Below, one piece after another: positions 8,453-17,831 of a stretch of 64,000 bases of DNA. The position numbers and the translations under genes were made by a program. The DNA is from an uncultured Flavobacteriales bacterium (GTDB taxonomy: Bacteria; Bacteroidota; Bacteroidia; Flavobacteriales_D; Parvicellaceae). The stretch covers positions 248,001-312,000 of the forward strand of contig CALSNM010000001.1 of assembly GCA_943787725.1 (NCBI GenBank). The letters run 5' to 3'. The notes under the pieces were generated by a model. The model was not told the DNA's origin, ran no database searches, and saw nothing but the letters and a program-made list of their open reading frames with translations. Positions within the stretch are counted from its first letter, which is position 1; the number at the start of each line of letters is the position of its first letter.

Positions 8453-11400
8453 ATGATAAATAAACTAATTGATTTTTCAATTAGGAATAAGTTTATTATT
8501 GGCCTTTTTACCTTGGCATTGATTGCCTGGGGTTCTTATTCCATTAAACAAATTCCTATTGATGCTGTGCCAGATATTACTAATAATCAGGTACAGATAA
8601 TAACGCAAATGCCAGATTTAGCTGCACCCGAAGTTGAACAGCAAATTACGATTCCTATTGAGAAAGCAACTCAATTTATTCCTGGCGTTATAGAAATTCG
8701 TTCGATTTCAAGATTCGGCTTATCTGTTGTTACTGTTGTGTTTAATGACGCTATGGGTATTTATCTCCCACAACAATTAGTAGAGCATAAACTCTCTGAA
8801 ATAAAAGAAAAAATAACTAAAAATGACTTAGGGAATCTGGAAGTGGCTCCACTTTCAACTGGACTTGGAGAAGTTTATCAATATGTTTTAAAAGCTGACA
8901 GCTCTTCAAAAAATAAGTATACAGCAATGGACTTGAGATCCATACAAGATCGAATTGTTAAACCTCAATTGGGGGGAATCGAAGGTGTAGTTGATGTAAA
9001 TAGTTTTGGCGGGTACTTAAAGCAAATTGAAGTCGCAATAAACCCTGAGTTACTCAAAAACAAAGAAGTGTCATTTGCTGAAGTATTTGATGCTTTAGAA
9101 AAAAACAATAAAAACACAGGAGGAAGCTACATTGAAAAAGGGAGTGAAAATATCTACATAAGAAGTATAGGGCAAATTTCGTCTATGGAGGATATTCGAA
9201 AAATTTCAATTAAAAACAATAAAGGAAATCCTCTACTAATCGAACATATAGCTGAAGTTAAAATAGGTTATGCGCCTCGTTTTGGCGCAATGGGAAGAAA
9301 TGGAGAAGGAGAAGTTGCCGGCGGCATGGTTCTGATGATGAAAGGAAGTAATGCCAATAAAGTTGTAGCAAGAATAAAAGAACGGTTAATTACTATTAAA
9401 AAATCGTTACCGGAAGGAATTGACTTAATTCCTTTTATTGATCGGTCGGAACTTATTGGCAGAACTACCTCAACGGTATTTACCAATTTATTGGAAGGTG
9501 GTTTAATTGTAATCTTCATTCTGGTTTTACTTCTTGGAAATTTTAGAGCAGGCCTTATTGTGGCTTCAGTTATACCCTTGTCTCTTTTGTTTGCCATTTC
9601 TTTGATGAACCTCTTTGGTGTTTCTGCTAATCTTATGTCTCTTGGAGCTTTAGATTTTGGAATTGTGGTCGATGGGGCAGTAATTATTGTAGAAGCCATT
9701 ATCCTTCGATTGGCTAAAAACCGATCTGGAGAAATATTAACGCAAAAAGAAATGGACAAAGAAGTTCGAGAAGGAGCCAGTAAAATTAGAATTTCTGCGG
9801 CCTTTGGAGAGATTATTATTTTAATCGTTTATCTACCTATTCTTGCTCTTGTAGGGATTGAAGGGAAAATGTTTAGACCAATGGCACTGACCGTTAGTTT
9901 TGCCATTGTTGGAGCGTTTGTATTATCGCTCACCTATGTACCGATGATTACTTCTGTCTTTTTAAAGAAAAATATTAGCCCTAAAAAAACAATTGCCGAT
10001 AGCATAATGGGCTTTTTCCAAAGGTTGTACATTCCTATTTTACAATTGGCACTGAAGTTTAAGTTTATCGTTTTAGGATTAGCAGCAGTAATCTTTATTG
10101 TTAGTATCATGACCTTTTCTAAAATGGGAGCAGTTTTTATTCCTCGTTTAGAAGAAGGAGATTTAGTTGTGAGTATCGCTCATAAACCAGGAACCTCCTT
10201 AACTCAAATATTAAAAACATCAAATCAGGTAGAAAAAATTCTGATGGCGAATGTCCCCGAAATTGAGCAGATGTGCTCTCGAATAGGAACAGCCGAAATC
10301 CCAACAGATCCAATGCCAATAGAATCAGCAGATATTTTTGTGGTATTAAAAAACAAAGAAAACTGGACTTCTGCTTCCACCCTACCTGAATTAGTAGACA
10401 TCATAAAGCGAGAAATTAGTGTTGTTCCAGGAATCAATGTAGAAATTTCTCAACCTATTGAACATATGTTTAACACGTTAATATCTGGTGTTCGATCTGA
10501 TATTGCAATCAAACTATACGGTGAAAACCTAGATATTTTAGACGCTAAAGCGAAAGAAATTCAACAACTAATTAGTGGTATAACTGGCATTGGAGACGTA
10601 AAACCTGAAGAAATTAAAGGAATGCCGCAGGTTGCTATTACCTATAAAAAACAAGCTCTTGCTAAATATGGATTAAACATTGAAGAAATAAGTGACGTCG
10701 TACAAGCTGGATTTGGGGGGAAAACAACAGGTGTTCTTTTTGAAGAAGAATGGCCAGTAGACATTGTAATGCGGTTGGATAGCGCCCATAGAAAGGACAT
10801 TAAAGATATAGAGAACATGTATGTTTATCTTTCAGATGGGAATCAAATACCTTTAAAAGAAATTGCAAATATCGACTACATTAAAGCGCCTGTTCAGGTA
10901 TCTCGAGACAATGCAAAACGAAGAGTAGTAATTGGTGTTAATGTCAGAAATAGGGACATAGAAACGCTAGTAACTGAAATACAAAACAAATTAGATGCAG
11001 AATTGGACTTACCGGCTGGGTATTATTTAAAATATGGTGGACAATTCGAAAACCTTCAAAACGCAAAAGACAGATTGCTTATAGCTGTTCCAATTGCATT
11101 AATCTTAATCTTTATTCTACTCTTTTTTACTTTTAACTCTATAAAACAAGCGTTATTTATTTTTACCGCCATTCCATTGGCTGCTATGGGGGGCGTTGCC
11201 GCTTTATGGTTACGACAAATGCCTTTTAGTATTTCTGCTGGGATTGGTTTTATAGCCTTATTCGGTGTTGCTGTATTAAATGGAATAGTCCTCATAGCCT
11301 ATTTCAATCAATTGAAAAAAGAGGGTGTTTCCAATACTATGGAACGAATTATTACTGGAGCAAAGGTTAGGCTTCGTCCCGTAATAATGACTGCTTCGGT

Positions 11401-11575
11401 AGCTGCACTGGGGTTTTTGCCCATGGCAATTTCTACCGGAGACGGCGCAGAAGTGCAACAACCTTTAGCAACTGTAGTTATTGGAGGTTTGGTTTCTGCA
11501 ACCCTATTAACCTTGTTGGTTCTACCTGTTTTATATGCATTATTCGACACTAAAAAAACGAAATCTCATGAATAA
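8453..11575 (+). CDS. czcA: Heavy-metal RND efflux transporter, CzcA/CusA family
   Basis: Inner-membrane proton-driven pump of a tripartite efflux system that expels divalent metal ions. Length of 1040 residues is normal for the family. The start MINKLIDFSIRNKFIIGLFTL gives TM1, and there are two large periplasmic loops. The fourth-helix signature DFGIVVDGAVIIVEA carries the Asp pair and Glu of the HME-RND DFGxxxDGAxxxVE motif, typical of Zn/Co/Cd/Ni-type pumps. The Cu/Ag CusA type has a different motif here. A final TM block ends in VLPVLYALF. Its last bases overlap the TolC-like gene by 8 bases, giving coupled expression. The exact metal is not determined by sequence alone. Confidence 0.93.
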   Translation: MINKLIDFSIRNKFIIGLFTLALIAWGSYSIKQIPIDAVPDITNNQVQIITQMPDLAAPEVEQQITIPIEKATQFIPGVIEIRSISRFGLSVVTVVFNDAMGIYLPQQLVEHKLSEIKEKITKNDLGNLEVAPLSTGLGEVYQYVLKADSSSKNKYTAMDLRSIQDRIVKPQLGGIEGVVDVNSFGGYLKQIEVAINPELLKNKEVSFAEVFDALEKNNKNTGGSYIEKGSENIYIRSIGQISSMEDIRKISIKNNKGNPLLIEHIAEVKIGYAPRFGAMGRNGEGEVAGGMVLMMKGSNANKVVARIKERLITIKKSLPEGIDLIPFIDRSELIGRTTSTVFTNLLEGGLIVIFILVLLLGNFRAGLIVASVIPLSLLFAISLMNLFGVSANLMSLGALDFGIVVDGAVIIVEAIILRLAKNRSGEILTQKEMDKEVREGASKIRISAAFGEIIILIVYLPILALVGIEGKMFRPMALTVSFAIVGAFVLSLTYVPMITSVFLKKNISPKKTIADSIMGFFQRLYIPILQLALKFKFIVLGLAAVIFIVSIMTFSKMGAVFIPRLEEGDLVVSIAHKPGTSLTQILKTSNQVEKILMANVPEIEQMCSRIGTAEIPTDPMPIESADIFVVLKNKENWTSASTLPELVDIIKREISVVPGINVEISQPIEHMFNTLISGVRSDIAIKLYGENLDILDAKAKEIQQLISGITGIGDVKPEEIKGMPQVAITYKKQALAKYGLNIEEISDVVQAGFGGKTTGVLFEEEWPVDIVMRLDSAHRKDIKDIENMYVYLSDGNQIPLKEIANIDYIKAPVQVSRDNAKRRVVIGVNVRNRDIETLVTEIQNKLDAELDLPAGYYLKYGGQFENLQNAKDRLLIAVPIALILIFILLFFTFNSIKQALFIFTAIPLAAMGGVAALWLRQMPFSISAGIGFIALFGVAVLNGIVLIAYFNQLKKEGVSNTMERIITGAKVRLRPVIMTASVAALGFLPMAISTGDGAEVQQPLATVVIGGLVSATLLTLLVLPVLYALFDTKKTKSHE

Positions 11576-12758
11576 CATTTTTCATATAATTAGCCTTGTC
11601 TTAGCATTTGGATTGTTTAGTAGCAGCTATTCCCAAGATGCGCTGACAATAGAAAGTGCTCTGCAACTTGCACACACCAACAGTCCTGGATTGAAGGCCG
11701 CGACATTGTTTGTGGAAAAAGAAAAAGCATTGCTTAAGACAAATCGCTCTCTTGATAAAACAGCATTTTCGTACTCCCTCGGTCAAATTAATTCAGACAT
11801 GGTTGATTACAGTATTAACGTCAATCAATCTTTTAAATTTCCCGCTTCTGGAGTTAGAAAACAATTCCTAGAAGCAAAAGTTGCAGCAGGAGAAAGCAAC
11901 TTGGAATTAGCCAAAAGTGAGTTAACCCGATCTGTAAGAATCGAGTTTGTTGCGATTATTAATTTACAAAAGCAATTAGAACTTTTTGAAGAACAAGAGG
12001 GTCTTTATAAAAAAATGCTGGATCTCTCAACAAAAAAATTGCTAGTTGGCGAATCCAATATTTTGGAAAAAACAACTGCCAAGAGCCAATTTCAGAAAGT
12101 GCAAATTGCACGAAAGAAAATTGAAATGGAATTGACTACACACAAATCCAACTTGAGTATCTTGTTATATACGGAAATTCAGCCCCTTTTTATTGATGCA
12201 AAAACTACACTAGAACTGCCGTTATTAGATAGTTCTGAGATAAGCAAAAACCCCATGTTAAGCTTTTATCAGAAAACGATAGCTATAAAAGAAAAGCAAG
12301 TGACAGTGAACAAAAAGGAGTTTTTTCCGGATTTTAAAGCAGGGTATTTCAATCAGCAAATAGAAGGTACGCAGGGCTTGCAAGGAATACAGTTTGGAAT
12401 AGCTATTCCCTTATTTAATCGCTATCAAAAAGCAGTTGTAACCGCATCTAAAATAGAGATAGAGATTGCTAATCAGGAAATGGAGAATTATCGCCTTACG
12501 TTGTATAAAATGTTGCAGCAACAACTTCAAAATTGTAGCAAATATTATCTGGAAATTGACTATTACGAAACAAACGGAAAGGCATTAGCGAACCAATTGA
12601 TAGACTTATCTAACAAGGCATATAACGCGGGAGAAATAGGCTACATTGAGTATGTTCAAAGCATTAAACAAGCGAAACAAATAAAAATTAGTTATTTACA
12701 AAGCTTACAAAAACATCAAGCAGAAACAATTGAAATCCTTTATTTAACAGGGAAATAG
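11568..12758 (+). CDS. TolC-family outer-membrane efflux protein
   Basis: Outer-membrane channel partner of the CzcA-type pump. From the ATG at 11568 it begins with a signal peptide (MNNIFHIISLVLAFGLFSSSYSQ), then two long helical hairpin repeats typical of TolC/CzcC (for example LTIESALQLAHTNSPGLKAA near the start, and SNKAYNAGEIGYIEYVQ in the second half). It is about 396 residues. The track start at 11535 adds residues inside czcA. The ATG overlapping the czcA stop is preferred because it gives a clean signal peptide. Confidence 0.88.
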   Translation: MNNIFHIISLVLAFGLFSSSYSQDALTIESALQLAHTNSPGLKAATLFVEKEKALLKTNRSLDKTAFSYSLGQINSDMVDYSINVNQSFKFPASGVRKQFLEAKVAAGESNLELAKSELTRSVRIEFVAIINLQKQLELFEEQEGLYKKMLDLSTKKLLVGESNILEKTTAKSQFQKVQIARKKIEMELTTHKSNLSILLYTEIQPLFIDAKTTLELPLLDSSEISKNPMLSFYQKTIAIKEKQVTVNKKEFFPDFKAGYFNQQIEGTQGLQGIQFGIAIPLFNRYQKAVVTASKIEIEIANQEMENYRLTLYKMLQQQLQNCSKYYLEIDYYETNGKALANQLIDLSNKAYNAGEIGYIEYVQSIKQAKQIKISYLQSLQKHQAETIEILYLTGK

Positions 12759-12778
12759 AACGTATTAATACAAATAAC

Positions 12779-14011
12779 ATGAAAAATTATATAATAATCA
12801 TTCTACTCGTATTCGGAATAAGCAGTTGCGAAAACAATTCTATTATTGAAGGACATGAGCACGATCATGAAGCGCATGGAGCAAAAGGTGCTGTTGAATT
12901 AACTGAAAAACAGCTGAGTTTAATCGACTATGAACTGGGGAATTTCAGACAAATGGATTTTGGTAAAAACATAAAATGTAGTGGAGAATTGGAACTTCCT
13001 CCGCAAAACAAAGCCAGTGTAAGCGCCTTGCTTGGTGGTCGCGTAAAAAGCATTGATGTGATTGAGGGAAATTTTGTAAAAAAGGGACAAACCCTTGCTG
13101 TACTGGAACATCCAGAGGTGATTGAATATCAAGAGCAATTTCTAGATGTTGCTAATAACATCTCCGTATTAAAAAGCGATTTTGAGCGGAAGCAAGCTTT
13201 ATTCAACGATAGCATCACTTCTCAGAAAGTATTCGAACAAGCTGAATCGGATTACCATAGTGCAGTTGCAAAACTAAATACCTTAAAAGCGAAATTATCG
13301 CTTATTGGAGTTTCTGCTGAGCAAGTCGAAAAAGGAAATATCACTTCGGGAATTACAATTAAATCTCCAATAGATGGATATGTTCGGTTGGTAGAAATAA
13401 ACATTGGAAAATTTGTTGAACCAGCATCTGAAATGTTTGAGATTGTAGACAATGAACATATACACATCGATTTACACGTTTATGAAAAGGATATTAACGC
13501 GATTAAAATTGGACAAAAAGTACTATTTTCTTTAGCTTCTAATGAAGGTGTGGATTACGAAGCGGTAGTATTTGCAATTGGAAAAGCATTTGAAAACGAC
13601 ACTAAATCAGTTCGTGTACATGCAGAAATAATTGCAAAAAAACATAACTTGCTGCCGGGAATGTATGTAAACGCCATAATAGTTACAGATCCACAAACAA
13701 GACGCGTATTGCCAGACAATTCCATTATCTCGGAAGGTGAAAAAGAATATATTTTTGTACAAACTATAAAAAAAGCAGATGAACATGAAGACCACGACCA
13801 TGGACATGAAGAGGAGAGTCATGAAGGACATCGGCATAATGCAGCGAAGGTTGGCTTTTTAAAAATTGGCGTTAGCACAGGTAACTCTGAGTTGGGATAT
13901 ACAGAAATTCTCACTACAGGCTCTATCCCTCTTAACGAAGGAATTGTTCTTAAAGGTGCTTTTTACTTGCATGCAGAAATGAAAAAAGGAGATGCAGGAC
14001 ATGTACATTAA
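12779..14011 (+). CDS. czcB: His-rich periplasmic adaptor of metal RND efflux, CzcB/CusB type
   Basis: Membrane-fusion protein linking CzcA and the TolC-like channel. It has a lipoprotein signal with lipobox ISSC (MKNYIIIILLVFGISSCENN), a His-rich N-terminus (GHEHDHEAHG), a biotinyl-lipoyl-like core (LLGGRVKSIDVIEGNFVKKG and SPIDGYVRLVEINIGKFVE) flanking a helical hairpin, a beta-barrel domain and a second His-rich stretch (EHEDHDHGHEEESHEGHRH) before the C-terminal domain. It ends DAGHVH. The His clusters suggest periplasmic metal capture. It lies 20 bases after the channel gene in one operon. Confidence 0.9.
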   Translation: MKNYIIIILLVFGISSCENNSIIEGHEHDHEAHGAKGAVELTEKQLSLIDYELGNFRQMDFGKNIKCSGELELPPQNKASVSALLGGRVKSIDVIEGNFVKKGQTLAVLEHPEVIEYQEQFLDVANNISVLKSDFERKQALFNDSITSQKVFEQAESDYHSAVAKLNTLKAKLSLIGVSAEQVEKGNITSGITIKSPIDGYVRLVEINIGKFVEPASEMFEIVDNEHIHIDLHVYEKDINAIKIGQKVLFSLASNEGVDYEAVVFAIGKAFENDTKSVRVHAEIIAKKHNLLPGMYVNAIIVTDPQTRRVLPDNSIISEGEKEYIFVQTIKKADEHEDHDHGHEEESHEGHRHNAAKVGFLKIGVSTGNSELGYTEILTTGSIPLNEGIVLKGAFYLHAEMKKGDAGHVH

Positions 14012-14027
14012 ATAAAAAAAATACTAA

Positions 14028-14499
14028 ATGAAAGCTGCTAAAGTTAGTGATATAAAAAAAGATTTGAAAAACAAGACACAGCCAGAATTATTGGATTTGT
14101 GTTTACACCTTGCTAAATTTAAAAAAGAGAATAAGGAGCTACTAACGTATTTATTGTACGAAGTAGATGACGAAGCTTCTTTTATACAAAGCATTAAAGA
14201 AGAGGTAGACGAACAGTTTTCTAGAAATCAATACGAGTAGCTACTACTTTATCAAAAAAAGTATGCGAAAGATTTTGCGAAATATTAAAAAGCATATTCG
14301 GTATTCTAAAAATAAAGAAACAGAAGTTGAGCTACTTATTTACTATTGTAGTAAGCTAAATTCATTTAGCCCTTCAATAACGAGAAACACCGCCCTGGTT
14401 AATCTTTATCAGAGACAAATCGTTTCCATCCGAAAAACGGTGTCTTCCTTACATGAAGATTTACAGTATGATTTTGGATTGCAGATAGAGGAATTATAA
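14028..14499 (+). CDS. Conserved Bacteroidota hypothetical protein (one frameshift)
   Basis: The track shows two ORFs (14028-14240 and 14263-14499). The junction region read in the second frame gives INTSSYYFIKKSMRKILR, which joins smoothly to the first ORF if one A is removed from AGAAATC near 14224. The reconstructed protein of about 156 residues is helical and charged (QPELLDLCLHLAKFKKENKELLTYLL; HEDLQYDFGL). I recognise it as a widespread small cytoplasmic Bacteroidota protein without known function. It follows czcB by 17 bases and could be co-transcribed, but there is no evident link to metal efflux. Confidence 0.75.
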
Positions 14500-14611
14500 G
14501 CGTAAATCAGTAAACCATTGCATTTGATGAAGCTTTTATGACGACTCAGATAATTCTATCCGAATTTGGGTTTTTTAATGTTAACTTGAAAAAAAAATAA
14601 ACCCATTCCTT

Positions 14612-15676
14612 ATGAGAAACCTTATATTACTACTTATTATTATTTCCAATGCTTTTTATGCTACCGCGCAAACAACAGCAATACCAGACGTTAACTTTGA
14701 GCAAGAGTTAATTGATCAAGGATACGATGATGTGATTGATGGAACTGTTCTTACGGCTAATATAAGTTCCATAACACATTTTGAATTCCTCTCTCTAACC
14801 ATAACCAACTTGACTGGAATTGAAGACTTTACTGGATTAACTCATTTTCAAGTTACTGCATTATCTTTAACTGTGCTTAATGTATCTCAGAATTCGCTTC
14901 TTGATACGTTGATGATTGGACTTACGCCGCTAACTAGTCTGGATTTAACACAAAATTCTAACCTTAATTACTTGATACTTGCTAATTCTAATATTGGCAG
15001 CCTTGACCTTTCTCAAAACGCAAATTTATCCTTTTTATTTTGTGACGACAACTACCTATCTAGTGTTGATGTGTCGCAAAACACTAATTTATCAATCTTG
15101 TATTTACCCAATAATCAGCTTACAAATATTGATGTAACCCAAAACGCAAATTTAAATTTGATAGATGTTTCTGGAAATCAAATCACCAGACTTGATTTAA
15201 GTCAGAATAACGCTTTAATTTCTATTAACTGCGACACCAATCAACTCGAATGCTTAAATGTTAAAAACATTACAAATAATTCCTTCCTAGATTTATCAGC
15301 AAGCGGTAATCCAAATTTAACATGCATTGAAGCAGATGATGTTGCCTACGCCACAGCCAATTGGATTGAAATTGATGCGCAAACTTCTTTCAGCGAAAAT
15401 TGCAACAACCTTTGTTCTTTGGGAGTTAGCGATAGTCGTTTACCAAATATTTCGATTTACCCTAATCCAACTTTAGGCAATTTAACCATAGAACTGAATA
15501 ACACCGCATCTAATATTAACCTCAGCTTGATGAATTCTATAAGTCAAGTTGTATTGACTAAAAACTACAATTCAACGAACTACATTAATCTCAATTTAGA
15601 TGTTCCTAAAGGTCTTTATTTCTTGCGGCTAGAAAGTAATGGGAAAGTTATTACTAAGAAGATTATTAAAGAATAA
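14612..15676 (+). CDS. Secreted leucine-rich-repeat protein with T9SS sorting domain
   Basis: A 354-residue exported protein. The signal peptide (MRNLILLLIIISNAFYATAQ) is followed by about eight short leucine-rich repeats of roughly 20 residues with the Bacteroidota pattern SLDLSQNxNL (SLDLTQNSNL, SVDVSQNTNL, RLDLSQNNAL). After a Cys-containing cap comes a T9SS type A sorting domain (ISIYPNPTLGNLTIEL ... KGLYFLRLESNGKVITKKIIKE). It is predicted to be secreted through the type IX system and attached to the surface. Ligand unknown. It is a single gene without an obvious operon. Confidence 0.88.
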   Translation: MRNLILLLIIISNAFYATAQTTAIPDVNFEQELIDQGYDDVIDGTVLTANISSITHFEFLSLTITNLTGIEDFTGLTHFQVTALSLTVLNVSQNSLLDTLMIGLTPLTSLDLTQNSNLNYLILANSNIGSLDLSQNANLSFLFCDDNYLSSVDVSQNTNLSILYLPNNQLTNIDVTQNANLNLIDVSGNQITRLDLSQNNALISINCDTNQLECLNVKNITNNSFLDLSASGNPNLTCIEADDVAYATANWIEIDAQTSFSENCNNLCSLGVSDSRLPNISIYPNPTLGNLTIELNNTASNINLSLMNSISQVVLTKNYNSTNYINLNLDVPKGLYFLRLESNGKVITKKIIKE

Positions 15677-15686
15677 AATACAAGTA

Positions 15687-16064
15687 CTAATCCATATATT
15701 CTTGCCATTCCACTAAGACATATTTTCGTCTATCATTTTCTGTTCTTTGAATGAACCCATATTCATAACAAAAAAGGTAAACCTCCCCTTTCTTGTTTTT
15801 CCAATAGTGCGTAAAATATTTGGGATCAAAACCAGCTTCCAAAAGTTTTTCCTTTCTAACAGTTGCTTTTCCTGCCTTATTAAAATTCTTTAAAAGCCTC
15901 CTATTGGTTTTTAATTGAGCATCTATCCTGTTATACATGTTCGCTTCCTTTTCCAAGCTTTTTTGGTAATGATAGGCAGATTTACAACTTGGATTACAAA
16001 ACAGTTTATCCAACCTTCCTTCAACTTTTTCTTTACAGTATAAACACTTCTTATTACTCCTCAT
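15687..16064 (-). CDS. Small zinc-ribbon-like conserved protein
   Basis: A 125-residue protein starting MRSNKKCLYCKEKVEG. It has CLYC and FCNPSCK cysteine pairs that suggest a small zinc ribbon, a helical linker with basic residues, and a C-terminal aromatic-rich part (FTHYWKNKKGEVYLFCYEYGF). The family is common in Bacteroidota, with function unknown. The longer start in the track (16133) runs back through the promoter region of the divergent recombinase, so ATG 16064 is preferred. Confidence 0.7.
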   Translation of the reverse strand: MRSNKKCLYCKEKVEGRLDKLFCNPSCKSAYHYQKSLEKEANMYNRIDAQLKTNRRLLKNFNKAGKATVRKEKLLEAGFDPKYFTHYWKNKKGEVYLFCYEYGFIQRTENDRRKYVLVEWQEYMD

Positions 16065-16105
16065 AATCGCACAATATACGTTAGTTATACGTTTAATCCT
16101 ACGCT

Positions 16106-16113
16106 TATATTTG
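16106..16113 (+). promoter_or_regulatory. -7 promoter box of the recombinase
   Basis: TATATTTG matches TAnnTTTG and lies 34 bases upstream of the recombinase ATG at 16148. It sits in the divergent intergenic region with the zinc-ribbon gene. Confidence 0.5.
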
Positions 16114-16147
16114 TTTATCACTTTTACTATCATTTACCTTTACTTAT

Positions 16148-17296
16148 ATGAAAGAGAAACACAGTAGAATAGTAACGCTTAAGCATTTATTCATTAATCA
16201 AGAAAAGAAAATTGGGCTAAAATTTTATCCCAATAAAATTATTCAAACCATTGTAAAAGGTCTTCCACAGGTAAAGTGGAGTAAAGAATTTGAAATAGCT
16301 TATATACCAAATACAACTCAAAATATTGATCTTATTTTTGATAATTTCAGACAAATAGCTTGGGTAAATTGCAGTCACTTCTACCCTAAGAAAATTAGCA
16401 CAATTAACATGAAACCTATAAGTGTTAACTATTATCGCAACCGGAAATTTGCTGCTGGATATAGAACATGCCCTGAAGAGTTCTATCAAAAATTAGAACT
16501 AAAAAACTACTCACTCAATACTGCTCGTATATATATCTCTATGTTCGAAATTTTTATAAATCACCATGGGAGAACTGAGCTGAACAGTATCGACGAAAAC
16601 AGCATAAGAAACTACTTGCTATCACTGGTTCGTGAAGAAAAATCTGAATCCTATATCAACCAAATGATAAATAGCATAAAATTTTATTATGAAGTGGTGA
16701 TGGAAATGCCAAATCGTTTTTATTCAATAGAACGACCTCAAAAAAAAAAACAATTACCTAAAGTAATTAGTAAAGAAGAGATAGGAGACCTGATACAAAA
16801 CACGAACAACATTAAACATAAGTGTATAATTAGTTTACTCTATTCAGCAGGACTTAGGAGAGGAGAACTACTAAATTTAAAATTGGAAGATATAGATAGT
16901 AAACGAATGGTAATAACCATAAATGGAGGGAAAGGAGGAAAGGATCGAATAACCTTATTGAGTGAATCTGTATTAAATGATTTAAGAATTTATTATAAAG
17001 AATGGAAACCAAATCTTTATTTGTTTGAAGGAAAAGCCGGAGTTAAATATTCGGGAGCCAGTGTTGTGAAAATTGTTCAAAATGCTGCAGTTAAAGCAAA
17101 TATTCGAAAAACAGTAACACCGCACATGTTACGCCATAGTTTTGCAACTCATTTATTAGAAGATGGAACAGACCTAAGATACATTCAAGTTCTACTTGGT
17201 CACAATAGCACCCAAACCACTGAAATTTATACCCAAGTAGCAACAACGAATATCAAAGCAATAAAAAGTCCTATAGATTCTCTATATTTACAGTAA
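16148..17296 (+). CDS. Tyrosine recombinase heading an attC-like cassette array
   Basis: A 382-residue phage-integrase-fold recombinase. The SAM-like DNA-binding domain (FYQKLELKNYSLNTARIYISMF) starts near residue 115, after an N-terminal extension of about 110 residues. The catalytic domain holds all expected residues: Arg in SAGLRRGELLNLKLEDID, Lys in GGKGGKDR, HxxR in HMLRHSFATHL, GH in LLGHNSTQTT and Tyr in EIYTQV. The tail IKSPIDSL resembles IntI and XerC-like ends. I do not see the extra segment that IntI integron integrases carry between the beta-hairpin Lys and HxLR. Its stop codon overlaps the first hairpin recombination site, and all following cassette genes are co-oriented. It probably acts on those sites, but this is inferred from position. 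Confidence 0.85.
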   Translation: MKEKHSRIVTLKHLFINQEKKIGLKFYPNKIIQTIVKGLPQVKWSKEFEIAYIPNTTQNIDLIFDNFRQIAWVNCSHFYPKKISTINMKPISVNYYRNRKFAAGYRTCPEEFYQKLELKNYSLNTARIYISMFEIFINHHGRTELNSIDENSIRNYLLSLVREEKSESYINQMINSIKFYYEVVMEMPNRFYSIERPQKKKQLPKVISKEEIGDLIQNTNNIKHKCIISLLYSAGLRRGELLNLKLEDIDSKRMVITINGGKGGKDRITLLSESVLNDLRIYYKEWKPNLYLFEGKAGVKYSGASVVKIVQNAAVKANIRKTVTPHMLRHSFATHLLEDGTDLRYIQVLLGHNSTQTTEIYTQVATTNIKAIKSPIDSLYLQ

Positions 17297-17344
17297 CGAC
17301 ATATTATGGATAACACACATATGTGTGTTATCTGCTTGTTGGCA
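17291..17344 (+). other. Hairpin recombination site between recombinase and first cassette (attI- or attC-like)
   Basis: AAC at 17295-17297, right at the recombinase stop, pairs with GTT at 17338-17340. Between them lies a perfect 24-bp palindrome at 17309-17332 (half site GATAACACACAT). The site ends in GTTGGCA, where the first cassette begins. It has the same AAC-spacer-stem-spacer-GTT layout as the attC-like sites downstream. Whether it acts as attI or is an ordinary attC is open. Confidence 0.6.
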
Positions 17345-17357
17345 CACATACAAAGCA

Positions 17358-17831
17358 ATGAAGAAAATAACAATAATAACAATTATTACTATCTTGTTTA
17401 GTCTAGAGGCTAAGGCACAAGAAATGAGAGGAGCAATAGGAATTCATCCAATAAATAATATGATAAGTTGGAGGTCAAATAACTACAAAAAACATTTTTG
17501 GGATTATAAATTTGAATATCAAGCAGGTTCAGTTAGTGGTGTACCTTTTGTAAATATCTCACCACAAGTAAACTTATGTTGGAGAAGACAAAATAATGAA
17601 TTTGTAAAATTTTATTGGGGTATTGGTTTAGGATTAGAAACATTTGTTCCTCGTCTGGCTATTCCTCTCGGTATAGAGTTTTTTCCTTTAGAAAAAGCAC
17701 CTCAATTAAGTATTGGAGCAGAAGCTTCTCCAATACTCATTTCAATTGGAACAGGTTTTTCAACAACAATAAAAGGAGATTTTGCTATAAGGTATTATTT
17801 CACAAAAAAAGACAAGAAGAAAAATGATTAA
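17358..17831 (+). CDS. Exported protein of unknown function, first gene of cassette 1
   Basis: A 157-residue protein starting MKKITIITIITILFSLEAKAQ, a clear signal peptide. The rest is rich in aromatic residues and alternating hydrophobics (FYWGIGLGLETFVPRL; FSTTIKGDFAIRYYF), resembling a small outer-membrane beta-barrel. The track start at 17325 lies before the cassette boundary, so ATG 17358 is used. Its end overlaps the next gene by 8 bases, so it is translationally coupled to the glycosidase-like lipoprotein. Confidence 0.7.
   Translation: MKKITIITIITILFSLEAKAQEMRGAIGIHPINNMISWRSNNYKKHFWDYKFEYQAGSVSGVPFVNISPQVNLCWRRQNNEFVKFYWGIGLGLETFVPRLAIPLGIEFFPLEKAPQLSIGAEASPILISIGTGFSTTIKGDFAIRYYFTKKDKKKND

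Noticed and set aside
9268-9759. 163-residue antisense ORF within czcA, and similar long antisense ORFs (483-815, 43637-44143, 56316-56765)
   Set aside because: They lie opposite strongly conserved genes, have no recognisable domains and are typical shadow frames.
17309-17332. Perfect 24-bp palindrome read as a regulator operator
   Set aside because: It lies between a stop codon and a recombination core and is flanked by matching AAC/GTT ends, so a recombination-site stem is the better explanation.
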